Origin: Clostridia bacterium
Lineage (GTDB): Bacteria > Bacillota > Clostridia > Oscillospirales > CAG-272
Assembly: GCA_017453205.1 (NCBI GenBank)
Contig: JAFTKO010000021.1
Span: 208,849 to 272,848, forward strand
DNA length: 64,000 bases
Direction of reading: 5' to 3'
The translations under genes were made by a program, and so were the position numbers. The notes below the pieces were generated by a model that was not told where the DNA came from, searched no databases, and saw nothing but the letters and a program-made list of their open reading frames with translations. Shown in pieces: positions 36,201 to 45,684 of the stretch (position 1 is its first letter; every line of letters begins with the position of its first letter).

Positions 36201-39200
36201 TGTGCCAAGCAGGTTACAATCGTAAAATGCGTCCTCGTTGATGAGCTTGACATGCTCAATGCCCTTGACGGTGGTCAGCGAGGTACATCCGTAGAACGCG
36301 CCGTAGTCGATGCGTTCGAGCGTGGAGGGTAGGGTGACCTTTTTGAGCGCGGTCAGATTTGCAAACGCATACGGACCGATCGACTTGACACCCTCGGGAA
36401 TGATGACTTCTTCAATGGTATTGTCGCCGAGGTACCAGATTTTGGTGGTCTCGGGCATTTCCTCCGAGATCTCATCGTTCTCGTCCTTGGCAATGTAATC
36501 GAAGTTGGAGAAAGCGAACTGTCCGATCTCGGTAATGGCAAGGTCTTTCGGAATGTCGACCAAGCCGCCGTTACCGAAGTAGTGCGTCAGTGAGGGACCT
36601 GTGGTGATGTAGGGGTCCTTGACCGTGATGCTGATGGATTGCGAGTAGTAGGTGCTCTTTCCGTCCATCATGACACGTGCCGAAATGGTGGCATAACCCT
36701 CCGCCACAGCGGTGATGGTACCGTTTTGATCCACGGTCACAATGCTTGCGTTACTCGAGTCAAATACCACCTCGGTGCTGTTGGGGAAGTAGGCGTCAAG
36801 CGTCCACCGCAGGGTGACCTGTTCGGAGGGATACATGGATAGCGCGTAATTGGAAGAGGATGCAAATTTTGCCTCATCTCCCGTCGAGCCGATTTCTCGG
36901 TCCTCGGTAGAGAGCTGGTAGTACGCCTTGTTGACATAAAAGCCTGTCAAAGTAAAGGTGTCGGCAACCGGCTTGTCATAACGGACATAGCCTTCGTCGC
37001 CCTCCCCAAGTACCGTCAGCGAAAAGCTTCGTATTTCTTTGGTGATGGGATCCTGTGCGTAGACCTTGGATTTACCGGGGGCAACCGCCACCAGCTTGTT
37101 GTTGACCACTGCCGCAACCTTGGTATTGGAAACGGTGTAGTCCAAAAGCTCGGTCCAAGCGGTGTCGGGATAGCAGAGGGGCGTGAGGGTATAGACCTCG
37201 TTGGGGCTGAGAGTGAGCCCGTTCTCTTCCTCGGCAAAGTAGAAGTCGGTAAATTCCGAGGGGAGTTGAATCTCGTAGGTCGCTTCGTTGAGCGCATAGT
37301 CGTAAACAGCTACGGTAAAGCAGTTTTTGTTGTATGCGTTCTTGCGGATCAGATCGACGTAGTCGGTCAGTTCATATGTAACATAAGAGGTAGAGTTAAA
37401 GGAGGAATAAACTGGAGTCAGATACTTTTCAAACGAGTTGAGGAGGAAGCCCTCGGTATCGGTGCCGACATAACCGATCATCGCGGACATCGCGTAGTGG
37501 TTATCGTAAATGGCGACCTTGGCGTAAAGGCGTGTGGTCTTTGCGGTTTTGTCATACTCGGTGTAGAACTCACAGCCCGTAACTGCAGGGGCTTGGAAGT
37601 CGGTGACCAGAGGGAAGGTAAAGGTGTTGGAGAGGTTGGTACTCTCGCCGCCATCCCCGTAATCGAGATAGCTCTTGACGGTGACGGTGTAGCTGGAGTT
37701 GTTCTTCAAATTTTGCTCTGCGGCGTCAAACCCGACATCGATGTTTGCGGGGTAGATCGAGCCGCCGTCGCCGTAGGATTTGCGGATGTCGGTTTCCACC
37801 TTTTCAAACACGACCTCGCCCGTGGCGTCGTCGGTGATGGTAATGGTCACCGAGGCGCAGTTGCGCAAGAGTCCCGCCCAAATGTATTCGAGCGAGTGCA
37901 CGGTTCCGTCGAGGTTAGAGATCGAAATGTAATCGCGGCTTGCCGCAATCTGCTTCGCGGACGGATTTTGTTCAAAGTAGTAGGCGCCGAGATAGCTGAC
38001 GTAGTCCTCGGACACGCTGCCGATCGGGCGCGTTGCGTAAGCATCGGGGAGTGTTTTGTCAAGGAGGTCGATCGAGTCGTCCAGCTCGTCGGCGTTGGTC
38101 GCGTAGTAATCAAGGTCAAAAATGGGAGCTACGGTCCAGTCGCCGTAAAAGGCAAGGTAGGGGACGCTCAAGCTCACGCCGTTGGCGTCGGCGTTGTTCA
38201 GTTGCACAAAGCCTTCCACGTACATACCGTTCTCAAAGGAGCTGTCAAGGTAGGCTTTGTCTGTGTCACCCAAAGTCAAGGTTACGGTCAAGTCGGCGGT
38301 TTGTCCCGCGGCAACGGTAATTGCTTTCTTATCTTCGGAGAGCGTACAGTTGGTTGCCGAGGTGATATCCATCACGGCGCCCGAAAGGATGTAGCCAAGC
38401 TCGTCAACGGTGGTTTCACCGTCATTGGTCTTGGTGTCGCTCACGCCCTCGGTCATCACATAGTAAGAAAGGCTGTAGGAAAGATCGGACGAGCCAAAGT
38501 TCTTAACCGAGAATTTGAGGGTATAAACACCGGTCTTGTTGGGGTCATCGCCAAGCTCGATCTTGGATTTGTCCATCAGCGAGCCGTCCTCGCGGTCGTA
38601 GGTGAGGATGCAAGCGGCGGTTGCGGCGGCGTTGTCGAGGTTGGCAAGTCCCGCGCCCTGTTTACGGACGGCGTAGGGGAGACCGTTGGTATTGTACAGG
38701 ATATCGGCGGTGGACATCAAGAGACGGTTGACGAACGCCGCAATCTCTACGGGTTGATCGGCAATTTCGGTAAAGTTCTCTTTCACGTACTGACGGAGCA
38801 GTGCGGTAATGCCGGCGACGTTGGGGCAAGCCATCGAGGTACCCGAAATGGTGTCATAGGACTGACCGGGCACTGCGGAGTAGATCGAGCCGCCGTGTGC
38901 GGTGATCTCGGGCTTGATGCCAAGGTCGGGTGTCGGTCCCCAAGAGGAGAAGTCCGACATGAAAGGACCCGAGGTCTGCGAGCGCGCGATATCGATGACA
39001 CCGGTGCCCGCGGCGGCGAGGAGCTCTCCCTCGTCCTGTCCGATCGAGCAGACCGGAATGGCGGTATCGCCGACATTCATTTTGATGTCACCCGAGACGT
39101 TGTTGTAAATGATGACCGCGGCGGCACCCATCTTTTCCGCCACGTTTGCCTTTTCCTCAAAGGTGGTGGAGCCGCGGCGGACCAGAGCAACCTTGCCTGT

Positions 39201-40658
39201 AACATCGATGCCCGTGTAGTCGGCGGTGCGTCCCACACCGGGGATCGTTACGTATTCCAACTGCAAGGAGTCTACGCCCTCGGGAAAGATCTCGTCAAAA
39301 AAGTTCTTTTCCTCGGAAACGCGGTCGGTGGATTCGGTAAAGTAGATGATAGAACCGTTGTAAAGGAGGTAAGGCGTTTTCTTGCCGCTGATCGAGGCGA
39401 CCGAAAGTGCGCCCTCATAGGTTCCGGGGGAGCCGACGGTGCCGTTGTCGGGATTGGAGGTCAAACCGAGGTTACCGTTCTTTTCGGAGCCGTAGGTCGA
39501 AGTGTAGCTGTTGGAGGCGGCAACGACCAAGCTGATGCCTGCGGCGCGGATCTTGTCATACACGCCCGACACGGCTTCTTTGTCGGTTTCGCGGCTGAAG
39601 CCGCAGCTGGTACCCAGCGACATGTTGATGACATCCACGCCAAGCACCACGCAGTCCTCGAGTGCCGCGAGGATCCAAGAGGTACGCGCCGAGGTGGCAA
39701 GGTCGGAGAAGGTCTTCATGATCACGAGCTGTGCGTTGGGCGCAACGCCGGTGATCTCATCGTCCTTACCTGCGATGATACCCGCAACGTGGGTACCGTG
39801 GTCATTCAGCAAAGGATAGACCTCGGAGTCGTGGTCGGCATAGTCAAACGCAAAGGGAACCTTTTCGTTGACATACACATCGGAGGCGGTCAGACCGCTC
39901 TGCTGACCTGCGGCAACGGTGTTGCCCACAAGTGCGGAGACCTCCTCAAAGGTCATGCCCAGCTTGCTTCTGTCAGCGGTAAAGTTTGCGGTCGAGAAGG
40001 CGGTGTGGTAGTAATCGAGACCGGTGTCAAGCACTGCGACCACCACGCCGGTACCGTCGTATGCAAAATCGGAGCTGTCAAAGATACCTGTTTCGTAAAC
40101 GTCGACTTTGTTTTCAACCAATTGTGTTTCGGCGGCGTTGTAGACCTCGCCCACAATCGCGGTGGCGCGGTTGCCAAACACCTCGCAAACGCTTTCAAAG
40201 TCGCCTGCGAGAATGTTAATTTCAAAGCCGCCCAAGACCGTGTCGTAATCGTTGCCGAGCGCAAAATCGATCTTTGCCGCGCTTAGGTCGGCGACGATCT
40301 CCGCCTTTTTTGCGGCGATGTCGGCTTTGATGGCCGCCGCCTCATCGGTTTGCACAAACTCGGCAAAGCTCATGTCGGTATCCATGCTTTGGTACGCGTC
40401 GAGCAGTGCCTCCTGCGTCGTTTGCACGATGACCGAGATCTCGTCGGTGTCTTTGACGTTATCGGGCAACTTTTGTACCACCGAGCTGTCCAGGTAGTCG
40501 GACATGTTGGTGTTAATGTCACCGTCAAACAGCCTAATGATCGAGCCGGCAGACGTGTCATTGCCCGACAGCAACAGCGACGCCAACACGGTGGATAGCA
40601 CCGTGACGATGGCGATGACCGATACGATCAAGCGGGTGAGGAGTTTTTTGTTCTTCAT
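33270..40658 (-). CDS. Giant surface subtilase with PA, Ig-like and BspA-type LRR domains
   Basis: Start 40658 follows AAGGAAAC and gives a signal segment at residues 8-32. The 2462-residue protein has, in order: a propeptide-like region (about 50-190); an S8 protease domain with Asp211 (LDTGLDYY), His287 (HGTHVAG) and Ser608 (GTSMACP); a protease-associated insert (about 463-546); beta-sandwich domains as in cell-envelope proteinases; two Ig-like groups (about 1150-1215 and 1273-1353); at least twenty BspA-type LRR_5 repeats (about 1366-2166, with motifs such as IGDYAFA, IGAYAFYG); a helical stretch; a membrane helix (2358-2384); and an acidic cytoplasmic or wall-linked tail. All three catalytic residues are present. 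It would digest proteins at the surface, feeding the Opp importer encoded downstream. Confidence 0.88.
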   Translation of the reverse strand: MKNKKLLTRLIVSVIAIVTVLSTVLASLLLSGNDTSAGSIIRLFDGDINTNMSDYLDSSVVQKLPDNVKDTDEISVIVQTTQEALLDAYQSMDTDMSFAEFVQTDEAAAIKADIAAKKAEIVADLSAAKIDFALGNDYDTVLGGFEINILAGDFESVCEVFGNRATAIVGEVYNAAETQLVENKVDVYETGIFDSSDFAYDGTGVVVAVLDTGLDYYHTAFSTANFTADRSKLGMTFEEVSALVGNTVAAGQQSGLTASDVYVNEKVPFAFDYADHDSEVYPLLNDHGTHVAGIIAGKDDEITGVAPNAQLVIMKTFSDLATSARTSWILAALEDCVVLGVDVINMSLGTSCGFSRETDKEAVSGVYDKIRAAGISLVVAASNSYTSTYGSEKNGNLGLTSNPDNGTVGSPGTYEGALSVASISGKKTPYLLYNGSIIYFTESTDRVSEEKNFFDEIFPEGVDSLQLEYVTIPGVGRTADYTGIDVTGKVALVRRGSTTFEEKANVAEKMGAAAVIIYNNVSGDIKMNVGDTAIPVCSIGQDEGELLAAAGTGVIDIARSQTSGPFMSDFSSWGPTPDLGIKPEITAHGGSIYSAVPGQSYDTISGTSMACPNVAGITALLRQYVKENFTEIADQPVEIAAFVNRLLMSTADILYNTNGLPYAVRKQGAGLANLDNAAATAACILTYDREDGSLMDKSKIELGDDPNKTGVYTLKFSVKNFGSSDLSYSLSYYVMTEGVSDTKTNDGETTVDELGYILSGAVMDITSATNCTLSEDKKAITVAAGQTADLTVTLTLGDTDKAYLDSSFENGMYVEGFVQLNNADANGVSLSVPYLAFYGDWTVAPIFDLDYYATNADELDDSIDLLDKTLPDAYATRPIGSVSEDYVSYLGAYYFEQNPSAKQIAASRDYISISNLDGTVHSLEYIWAGLLRNCASVTITITDDATGEVVFEKVETDIRKSYGDGGSIYPANIDVGFDAAEQNLKNNSSYTVTVKSYLDYGDGGESTNLSNTFTFPLVTDFQAPAVTGCEFYTEYDKTAKTTRLYAKVAIYDNHYAMSAMIGYVGTDTEGFLLNSFEKYLTPVYSSFNSTSYVTYELTDYVDLIRKNAYNKNCFTVAVYDYALNEATYEIQLPSEFTDFYFAEEENGLTLSPNEVYTLTPLCYPDTAWTELLDYTVSNTKVAAVVNNKLVAVAPGKSKVYAQDPITKEIRSFSLTVLGEGDEGYVRYDKPVADTFTLTGFYVNKAYYQLSTEDREIGSTGDEAKFASSSNYALSMYPSEQVTLRWTLDAYFPNSTEVVFDSSNASIVTVDQNGTITAVAEGYATISARVMMDGKSTYYSQSISITVKDPYITTGPSLTHYFGNGGLVDIPKDLAITEIGQFAFSNFDYIAKDENDEISEEMPETTKIWYLGDNTIEEVIIPEGVKSIGPYAFANLTALKKVTLPSTLERIDYGAFYGCTSLTTVKGIEHVKLINEDAFYDCNLLGTLTFGNAIAISNYAFALNDNLKAVVLPASTQSIGAYAFAGNTSLQSITVNAEKLKLGQYAFADCAMTEISINAAVLPTGLFDGCTSLKNVTIGKDVAVIGEYAFRNTAIEAFTVAAGNTTFYPVSSKPYLLNADKTELLLVAPAVSGAFTVSESTVTSIANGAFSGNSNLTSVNLPNVTSIGDYAFAQCTRLSNVSFGSLKKIGAYAFYGTRLTATPSLSALDSIGDWAFAYSKLTEVNIPAGLTVGNSAFRECTSLRSVTVGDGVKLGANAFRLDVTNSENWGTASYLDEDGVRIYHYIYKSPLTSLTVGKNVEIGNAAFYGAAALESVTLGDGAVIGDEAFYNNVALKSIDLSKAVSIGNAAFSGDVRMRFTDASFTIPALTEDNTYLCSYYTPVLETVDLSSATSIGERAFGNCRSLINVKLGTGITEIPASAFESCIALTSINLSGVKRVGEAAFAESALISIDLSSVEKLDSSAFIYSDRLTTVLLAASNITVGDSAFAYCTALATVSGMQNVTYVGDYAFALTALTEADLSAATYIGDTAFLKDTPTAFTVKLGDQLTDIGDNPFAFCIVAPFTSTVSETFHNKEYFTTVYTFDLNSAIRVIDGSLYRVVPKGLELITYASMGEDSVTVADGTVRISAMAFAGSDIVKAILPQSLISIGHKAFYGCEKLTLVVFSSYDAPILEEEYDYDYYASGENIPASGDYTIVKADGVTSEDRDGLGIVPYFMWNVVSNPYNVYYGANFADYIGHIDQAIVMSRPVNGQNYDSFIFSNYFNVTVDGAAAPDEITLAAIAAINALPDQVSLSDKALVEAARAAYDKIASLEQRALVTNYSKLQEAEKRIANLEYLENGEPAPEPEPPVEKEPMTTAEILCIVFGGLFILSVAAVVVLLILYRKKNKPNTPPTSPEDGDGTPPASDGGGDASEPENSEEASANEADTDGTDEASPADAGEAEESSDENSEKKSDDMSERA

Positions 40659-40729
40659 CTGTTTCCTTGCCTTTCCAAGATTTGTATTTTTTTGAAGTAT
40701 ATAATAAAAATGTCGGACACACATCTTTT

Positions 40730-40758
40730 ATTGTACCATACAAAAGTCGAAATTGCAA
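40730..40758 (-). promoter_or_regulatory. Promoter of the protease-opp operon
   Basis: On the minus strand TTGCAA (40758-40753) and TACAAT (40735-40730) are 17 bases apart. No other good promoter was noticed between the genes down to 24494, where gaps are at most 26 bases. Confidence 0.55.
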
Positions 40759-40829
40759 GGTTTTTTTTCAAATATATATGAACAATTGAAAAATTTTTCT
40801 ATTTTCAGCAGATTTTTTTGGATAAAGTA

Positions 40830-40858
40830 TTGATTTTCATTTTTTTTTGTGGTATCCT
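40830..40858 (+). promoter_or_regulatory. Promoter of the thioredoxin-domain lipoprotein gene
   Basis: TTGATT (40830-40835) and TATCCT (40853-40858) are 17 bases apart, within the 278-base divergent AT-rich region shared with the protease operon. Confidence 0.45.
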
Positions 40859-40936
40859 ATATGTTGGTGTTTCATATTTTTTCAACATTGGCGAGTCTTT
40901 ACGAGCGCAAGAAAATAAAAAAGAAGGAGATTTTTC

Positions 40937-43792
40937 ATGAAACAGATCAAAAAACTGTCGGTGAGCTTGCTGGCGCTGCTTTTGGTTGCCTGTACGTTGC
41001 TGACGATGGTGGGCTGTCCGAGTAAAGACGGCGAGGGTGACGGTACCACCGACACCACAGCGCCGGCCGGTACGACCAACCCCTCCGGCAATGACGGAAA
41101 GGTCAATTACACCGTACAGCTTAAAACGCTTGGCGGCATGGCAATGTCCGGCATCAACGTTTACATCTACAGCGGTACGGGGGACGATGAGGTCATCCTC
41201 GGCTATACCGCCACCGACGAGCAGGGCATTGCCACCATCAGCGCAAAGCCCGGCAATGGCTACAGGGTCGTTCTTTCGGGCGTGCCGCAGGGTTACAACG
41301 TCAACGAGGAAGGCTACGCGCTTACCGGCAACAGCATGACCATCACGCTTGCCTCCTCGGTCATCACCGATGATACCGATTTGACCGGTGTGACCTATCA
41401 GCTCGGCGACGTCATGCGCGACTTTACCGTCACCTCTTATGACGGGGAAAGGACGCTGAAGCTTTCCGAGATCCTCCAAAACAAGGACATGGTCCTGCTT
41501 AACTTCTGGTACGACGGCTGTCAGTACTGTCTCGAGGAATTCCCGGGATTGAACGAGGTCTACGGTCAGTTCAAGGATTCTGTCGAGGTCATTGCCATTT
41601 CTCCCTACGATGATGACGAGGGCATTGCGGACTTCTTGGAAAATTATGCGGCGTCCTTACCCGAGGGCGGCTTGACGTTCCCCTTGGCATACGATACGGC
41701 GGGTGTGGTCTCGGCGTTTGAGCTGCAAGGCTTCCCCACCTCGATCGTCATCGATCGTTACGGCGTCATTTGCATGATGGTGTCGGGCGCCATGACCAAA
41801 AACGAGTTTACCACCACCTTTAATCGCTTTACGGGTGAAAATTACGTGCAGGAGATCATCTATGATCCCTCTTCGCTGACCCCCGTGGTAAAACCCGATG
41901 TGGAAATGCCCACCTCCGAGGAGATCGGTGCGGCAGTCAATGTCGGTGACATCAACATCACCTACTACGGCGAGACTGACGAGACCAGAGCCGAGTACTC
42001 CTGGCCCTTTGTGGTCGGCTCCAAGGATGGGCAGACCGGAGACTCCTGTATCAAGACCTCCAACGCCTTCAAGCCCTATTCTTACGCAACACTGTATGCC
42101 GATATCGAGATGAAGAAAGGCGATGTATTTGCGTTCGACTGGTTCTCTTCCACCGAGGTCGGTGTCGATGTGATGTCGGTTATTATCGACAGTAACGAGA
42201 TTTATACGATTTCGGGTGTCAGCGAGGATTGGCAAACCGTTTATCCGTATGTGGCACTTGAGGACGGCACCTATCAGCTTTGCCTCTATTTCTACAAGGA
42301 TACCAGTGACGATGTCGGAGAGGATACCATTTATTTGGACAACTTCCGTATTGTGACCGAGGCGGATATCGACACGCCTACCTATATCATCCGCGAGGCC
42401 GCCACCAACCTCAAGGAGGATGCTTCCGGCTATGAGGATTACGTGGATATCTACTACAACGAGACCGACGGCTACTACCATGTTGACAGCGTGGACGGTC
42501 CTCTGCTCCTTGCAAACCTCATGGGCTATTCCGCATTTGCTCCCGAAACCACCATTTATTCGTTGGCTTACAACGGCAAGGTGATTGATGCGAACGGCGT
42601 CAACTATGCCGATGAGCTGGAAGTCTATTCCAACTACTCCATCAACGGTACCATGTACGGTCTGTGTCCCGTCAACGAGCGACTGAAATTCCTTTTGGAA
42701 AAGGTTGCCGAGTGTGTGGGCGTCGAAAAGGACGAACCCAGACAGTGGCTGCAGATCTGCCAATACTATCACGCATACGGCACCGACGGTGAAGAGCTGG
42801 AGGATCCCATCAAGGGTCTTGCTCCTTATTCCGCATTCGAGGCGGTGCTTTCCACCGAGGACAACGTGGTCGATAACAAGATCACTTATACACATACGCT
42901 CATGCCCAGAGGCTACAAATATCTCTTCAAGCCCACCGTGTCCGGCGCTTATCAGATCATCTCCGACAGTGAGCTGCCGGTGGACGCGTGGATCTTTACC
43001 GCTACCGGTGACAAGTTTGACGACGATGCTTATTTGGTCTACGAAAACGTACAAAGAGATTACTACGATGCCAATAACTGCAATATGGTGGTGTATTTTG
43101 AAGCCGGCAGAGAATATTATATCAGCATCGGCTTCTGGGATGTGACCGCTGCGGCGTCGCTCACCTTTACGCTGAGCTTCCTTGGCGAAAGCTACGATTA
43201 CTTCCGCCTCGCATCTCCCGGACCTTTCACCTTTGAAGAGGGTGCCAACGGATCCCTCGGAGAGACCATCATTCGCGGAATCAACGTGATCTTGATGGAT
43301 GACGGCTACTATCACGTAAAACGTGCGGACGGTAGCGTCGGTGACATTGTTTACGCCGACTTTGCACAGTCTACACCTTTGTTCTCCAACTCGGTCAAGC
43401 AGATGATTGACCTTGGCGGCTTCAACTTTGCAATGAGCGAACTTGATCACATCATTGTCTCCTATATGAAGCAGTATCCCGATAATTATGAGGAAAAGCT
43501 GAAGACATATTGGGGCGACGAGCTTTACGCACTCTACGAGAATGATGTTAAGGATGTTGCCGCGGGTACCTATCACGGTACGGGTGAGGATTTGACTGCG
43601 GAGATCACCGCATATCTTGACAAGATGGAAAGCTTTGAGGATGGCGCCGCAGGCAGTGAGCGTAACGGCTGTGTTGCCGTTGACGCGCGTCTTGCCGAGA
43701 TCTTGCAGTTGATCGTTGATAAATACACCTTTGACGGCGTGGAAAACGCATGGCTCAAGTTCTGCTACTACTACGATCACATGGGTGTGTAA
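40937..43792 (+). CDS. TlpA-like thioredoxin lipoprotein with repeated unnamed domain
   Basis: The 951-residue product starts with a lipoprotein signal; lipidation could be at Cys27 (TMVGC) or at Cys19 (LLVAC). After a Thr/Gly linker come a prealbumin-like (Cna_B/carboxypeptidase regulatory) domain at about 55-135 and a TlpA/AhpC-like thioredoxin domain at about 160-300, with Cys195-Gln-Tyr-Cys198 (WYDGCQYC) and the cis-Pro segment GFPTSIVID. A middle part follows. Two copies of a domain I cannot name lie at about 498-618 and 782-951, with YYNETDGYYHVDS, GLCPVN and WLQICQYYHAYG as landmarks. TlpA-like proteins reduce or exchange disulfides outside the membrane; partners here are unknown. Confidence 0.8.
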   Translation: MKQIKKLSVSLLALLLVACTLLTMVGCPSKDGEGDGTTDTTAPAGTTNPSGNDGKVNYTVQLKTLGGMAMSGINVYIYSGTGDDEVILGYTATDEQGIATISAKPGNGYRVVLSGVPQGYNVNEEGYALTGNSMTITLASSVITDDTDLTGVTYQLGDVMRDFTVTSYDGERTLKLSEILQNKDMVLLNFWYDGCQYCLEEFPGLNEVYGQFKDSVEVIAISPYDDDEGIADFLENYAASLPEGGLTFPLAYDTAGVVSAFELQGFPTSIVIDRYGVICMMVSGAMTKNEFTTTFNRFTGENYVQEIIYDPSSLTPVVKPDVEMPTSEEIGAAVNVGDINITYYGETDETRAEYSWPFVVGSKDGQTGDSCIKTSNAFKPYSYATLYADIEMKKGDVFAFDWFSSTEVGVDVMSVIIDSNEIYTISGVSEDWQTVYPYVALEDGTYQLCLYFYKDTSDDVGEDTIYLDNFRIVTEADIDTPTYIIREAATNLKEDASGYEDYVDIYYNETDGYYHVDSVDGPLLLANLMGYSAFAPETTIYSLAYNGKVIDANGVNYADELEVYSNYSINGTMYGLCPVNERLKFLLEKVAECVGVEKDEPRQWLQICQYYHAYGTDGEELEDPIKGLAPYSAFEAVLSTEDNVVDNKITYTHTLMPRGYKYLFKPTVSGAYQIISDSELPVDAWIFTATGDKFDDDAYLVYENVQRDYYDANNCNMVVYFEAGREYYISIGFWDVTAAASLTFTLSFLGESYDYFRLASPGPFTFEEGANGSLGETIIRGINVILMDDGYYHVKRADGSVGDIVYADFAQSTPLFSNSVKQMIDLGGFNFAMSELDHIIVSYMKQYPDNYEEKLKTYWGDELYALYENDVKDVAAGTYHGTGEDLTAEITAYLDKMESFEDGAAGSERNGCVAVDARLAEILQLIVDKYTFDGVENAWLKFCYYYDHMGV

Positions 43793-43853
43793 AACACGCT
43801 GATTTGCGCATACGCAGTGCGTTTTTGCAACACAAGCAATGATAAAACAATGG

Positions 43854-43892
43854 CTTCCGATGCTCTGCGGCTTTGTCGCGGGGCATCGGAAG
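43854..43892 (+). terminator. Hairpin between the first two lipoprotein genes
   Basis: CTTCCGATGC and GCATCGGAAG form a 10-bp stem around 19 bases that include a small GCGG/TCGC motif. No T run follows, so read-through to the next gene is likely. Confidence 0.4.
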
Positions 43893-43920
43893 TATGTTTA
43901 GAAAGGAAAAACGGTTAGTG

Positions 43921-45534
43921 ATGAAAAAAAGAATTGTATGGATGCTTACAGCGGCTCTGCTCCTTTGTTCCATGCTCCTTTCGGCATGTACCACCGATCA
44001 ACCCTCGGGGGAGGAAAGTGGGAGTACGGTCGAGGAAACTACGACGGCTCCCGCGGCGGATGCCAAATATTCGGTCACTGTCTCCGATTATTTTGGCAAG
44101 GGGCTCAAGGACGTCATCGTCAAGGTGCTCCGTGGCGAGGAGCTTGTTACCATGAAAGCAACAGGCGACGAGGGAAAGGTCTCCCTCAAGCTGGAGGACG
44201 GCGACTACAACGTCGAGCTCGATTTTCCGAGCGAGACGGTCAAGGCGTCCTATACCTATGATGCAACCGACTTAAAACTTACCGCCGATGCGCCCGCGCT
44301 GACGGTCACCCTATACAATGTGTATTCCGAGACCGCGAACGTGCAGGGCTATTCGCATGTGCGCAACGCGACTGTACCGACGACCGCGTACAAGGTATCC
44401 GAGGGTGCATATGATTTAAAGGAGCTGAACACCGCCGACCGTACTTATTTCCTGTTCCGTCCCACACGTGCGGGGCTTTATCAATTCCGCGTGGTCTCGG
44501 ATGCGAGATTTGAGTTTGGATACTACGGCGGCAATACCAATGGCTCCAAGGAAACGATTTTGCCCGTGGAGAACAAGACCGTCGAGGTGGAAATCCGAAG
44601 CTTGTACATCGGCGACAGTGAGGAGACCACCACCCCCTATTTGATCGGTGTTATGCCGAAAAGTGAGAGCGTGACGAACTGCATTTTGGTGATCGAACGC
44701 GTGGGAGACCTGCCGTTTTCTCCGTTGGATGCCGAGTGGAAGACGATTCTGCCCACCGAAAATGACCTCAAGCGTATCAATTATCTCAACTGGACGTTTT
44801 CTGATTTTACCGCTGTGGATATCACCGCAGACGAGGTGACCGTAATCTATAATGAGACCGACGGTCTCTACCATTACGGTACTGCAAACGGTCCCGTCAT
44901 TTATATTCGTATCAATTCCGCCTGTGGATACCTCGGTGAGGACGGCACCATCTACGGTGCCGCCGAAATGAGCCAGTTCGGTGCACATTTTTACGATGAC
45001 GCGGGAAACTTCCTCTACAAGGAGACCTATAATCAGCTGATTTTTGATTACAGCGAGATCTGTGACACGGTAAACGGTGCCTGCCCGCTGACCAAGCAAT
45101 TGGTTTATGTGATGGAGGTTATGGGTGCATGGAAAGGCTGGTTTGATTCCACGTCGGGTAACTATCTCTTCAGCGGCGTTGCGGTAAACCGGGACATGAT
45201 GCCCTATTTTGCATGCGGATATTATCAAACGGTCACGCAAAACACCTCGGGAACCGAGGGCAACCCCATCAAGGTCAACGGCGATACCAATGGCGCCGTG
45301 ATGCTGGAAAAGGGAACTGCCCTTTCCTTTACAAGCACCGCGACCGTCGACATCACCTTTGAAATTGCCGATAAAAACGGGGATTTGCAGGTGAACTATA
45401 ACGGCAAAACCTACGTTGCCTCCAACGGCAAGATTACCTTTACCGTAAAAACGTCCCAAAAGAACTTTACGCTTTCGATCCGTTCCGCAAGCTCCGCCGA
45501 GACTCTCGCGGCTGTGATCACCGAGATCACGTAA
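43921..45534 (+). CDS. Lipoprotein with prealbumin-like domain and the shared unnamed domain
   Basis: ATG 43921 gives a lipoprotein signal ending LLSAC (Cys23); AAAGGAAAA lies about 12 bases upstream. The 537-residue protein has a prealbumin-like domain (about 55-140: DYFGKGLKDVIVKVL, LEDGDYNVELDF) and a middle region with FRPTRAGLYQFRV. At about 307-424 it has one copy of the domain found twice in the preceding protein (VIYNETDGLYHYGTANGP, GACPLTKQL). There is no thioredoxin part. The two genes are 128 bases apart and probably share a role on the cell surface. Function is unknown. Confidence 0.75.
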   Translation: MKKRIVWMLTAALLLCSMLLSACTTDQPSGEESGSTVEETTTAPAADAKYSVTVSDYFGKGLKDVIVKVLRGEELVTMKATGDEGKVSLKLEDGDYNVELDFPSETVKASYTYDATDLKLTADAPALTVTLYNVYSETANVQGYSHVRNATVPTTAYKVSEGAYDLKELNTADRTYFLFRPTRAGLYQFRVVSDARFEFGYYGGNTNGSKETILPVENKTVEVEIRSLYIGDSEETTTPYLIGVMPKSESVTNCILVIERVGDLPFSPLDAEWKTILPTENDLKRINYLNWTFSDFTAVDITADEVTVIYNETDGLYHYGTANGPVIYIRINSACGYLGEDGTIYGAAEMSQFGAHFYDDAGNFLYKETYNQLIFDYSEICDTVNGACPLTKQLVYVMEVMGAWKGWFDSTSGNYLFSGVAVNRDMMPYFACGYYQTVTQNTSGTEGNPIKVNGDTNGAVMLEKGTALSFTSTATVDITFEIADKNGDLQVNYNGKTYVASNGKITFTVKTSQKNFTLSIRSASSAETLAAVITEIT

Positions 45535-45606
45535 GACGTGGGAGACAACATAAAACAGCGTGCAAATAAAATTTGGTGAAAAACGCGCATTTTTATAAAA
45601 AGGGTA

Positions 45607-45635
45607 TTGAAAAACAAAAATAAAAATGGTATAAT
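45607..45635 (+). promoter_or_regulatory. Promoter of the third lipoprotein gene
   Basis: TTGAAA (45607-45612) and TATAAT (45630-45635) with a 17-base spacer lie 50 bases upstream of the start codon, so this gene can be transcribed alone. Confidence 0.7.
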
Positions 45636-45684
45636 AAAATCAGCTATTGAAAAAGATAGAAAAATACATATTTGGAGGAGAACA

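Noticed and set aside
37266-40286. Plus-strand open frame of about 1000 codons inside the subtilase gene
   Set aside because: It is a shadow of the S8 domain and neighbouring regions, where all catalytic motifs are on the minus strand.
41657-43780. Minus-strand open frame antisense to the thioredoxin lipoprotein gene
   Set aside because: It overlaps completely with a well-supported lipoprotein gene and shows no domain.
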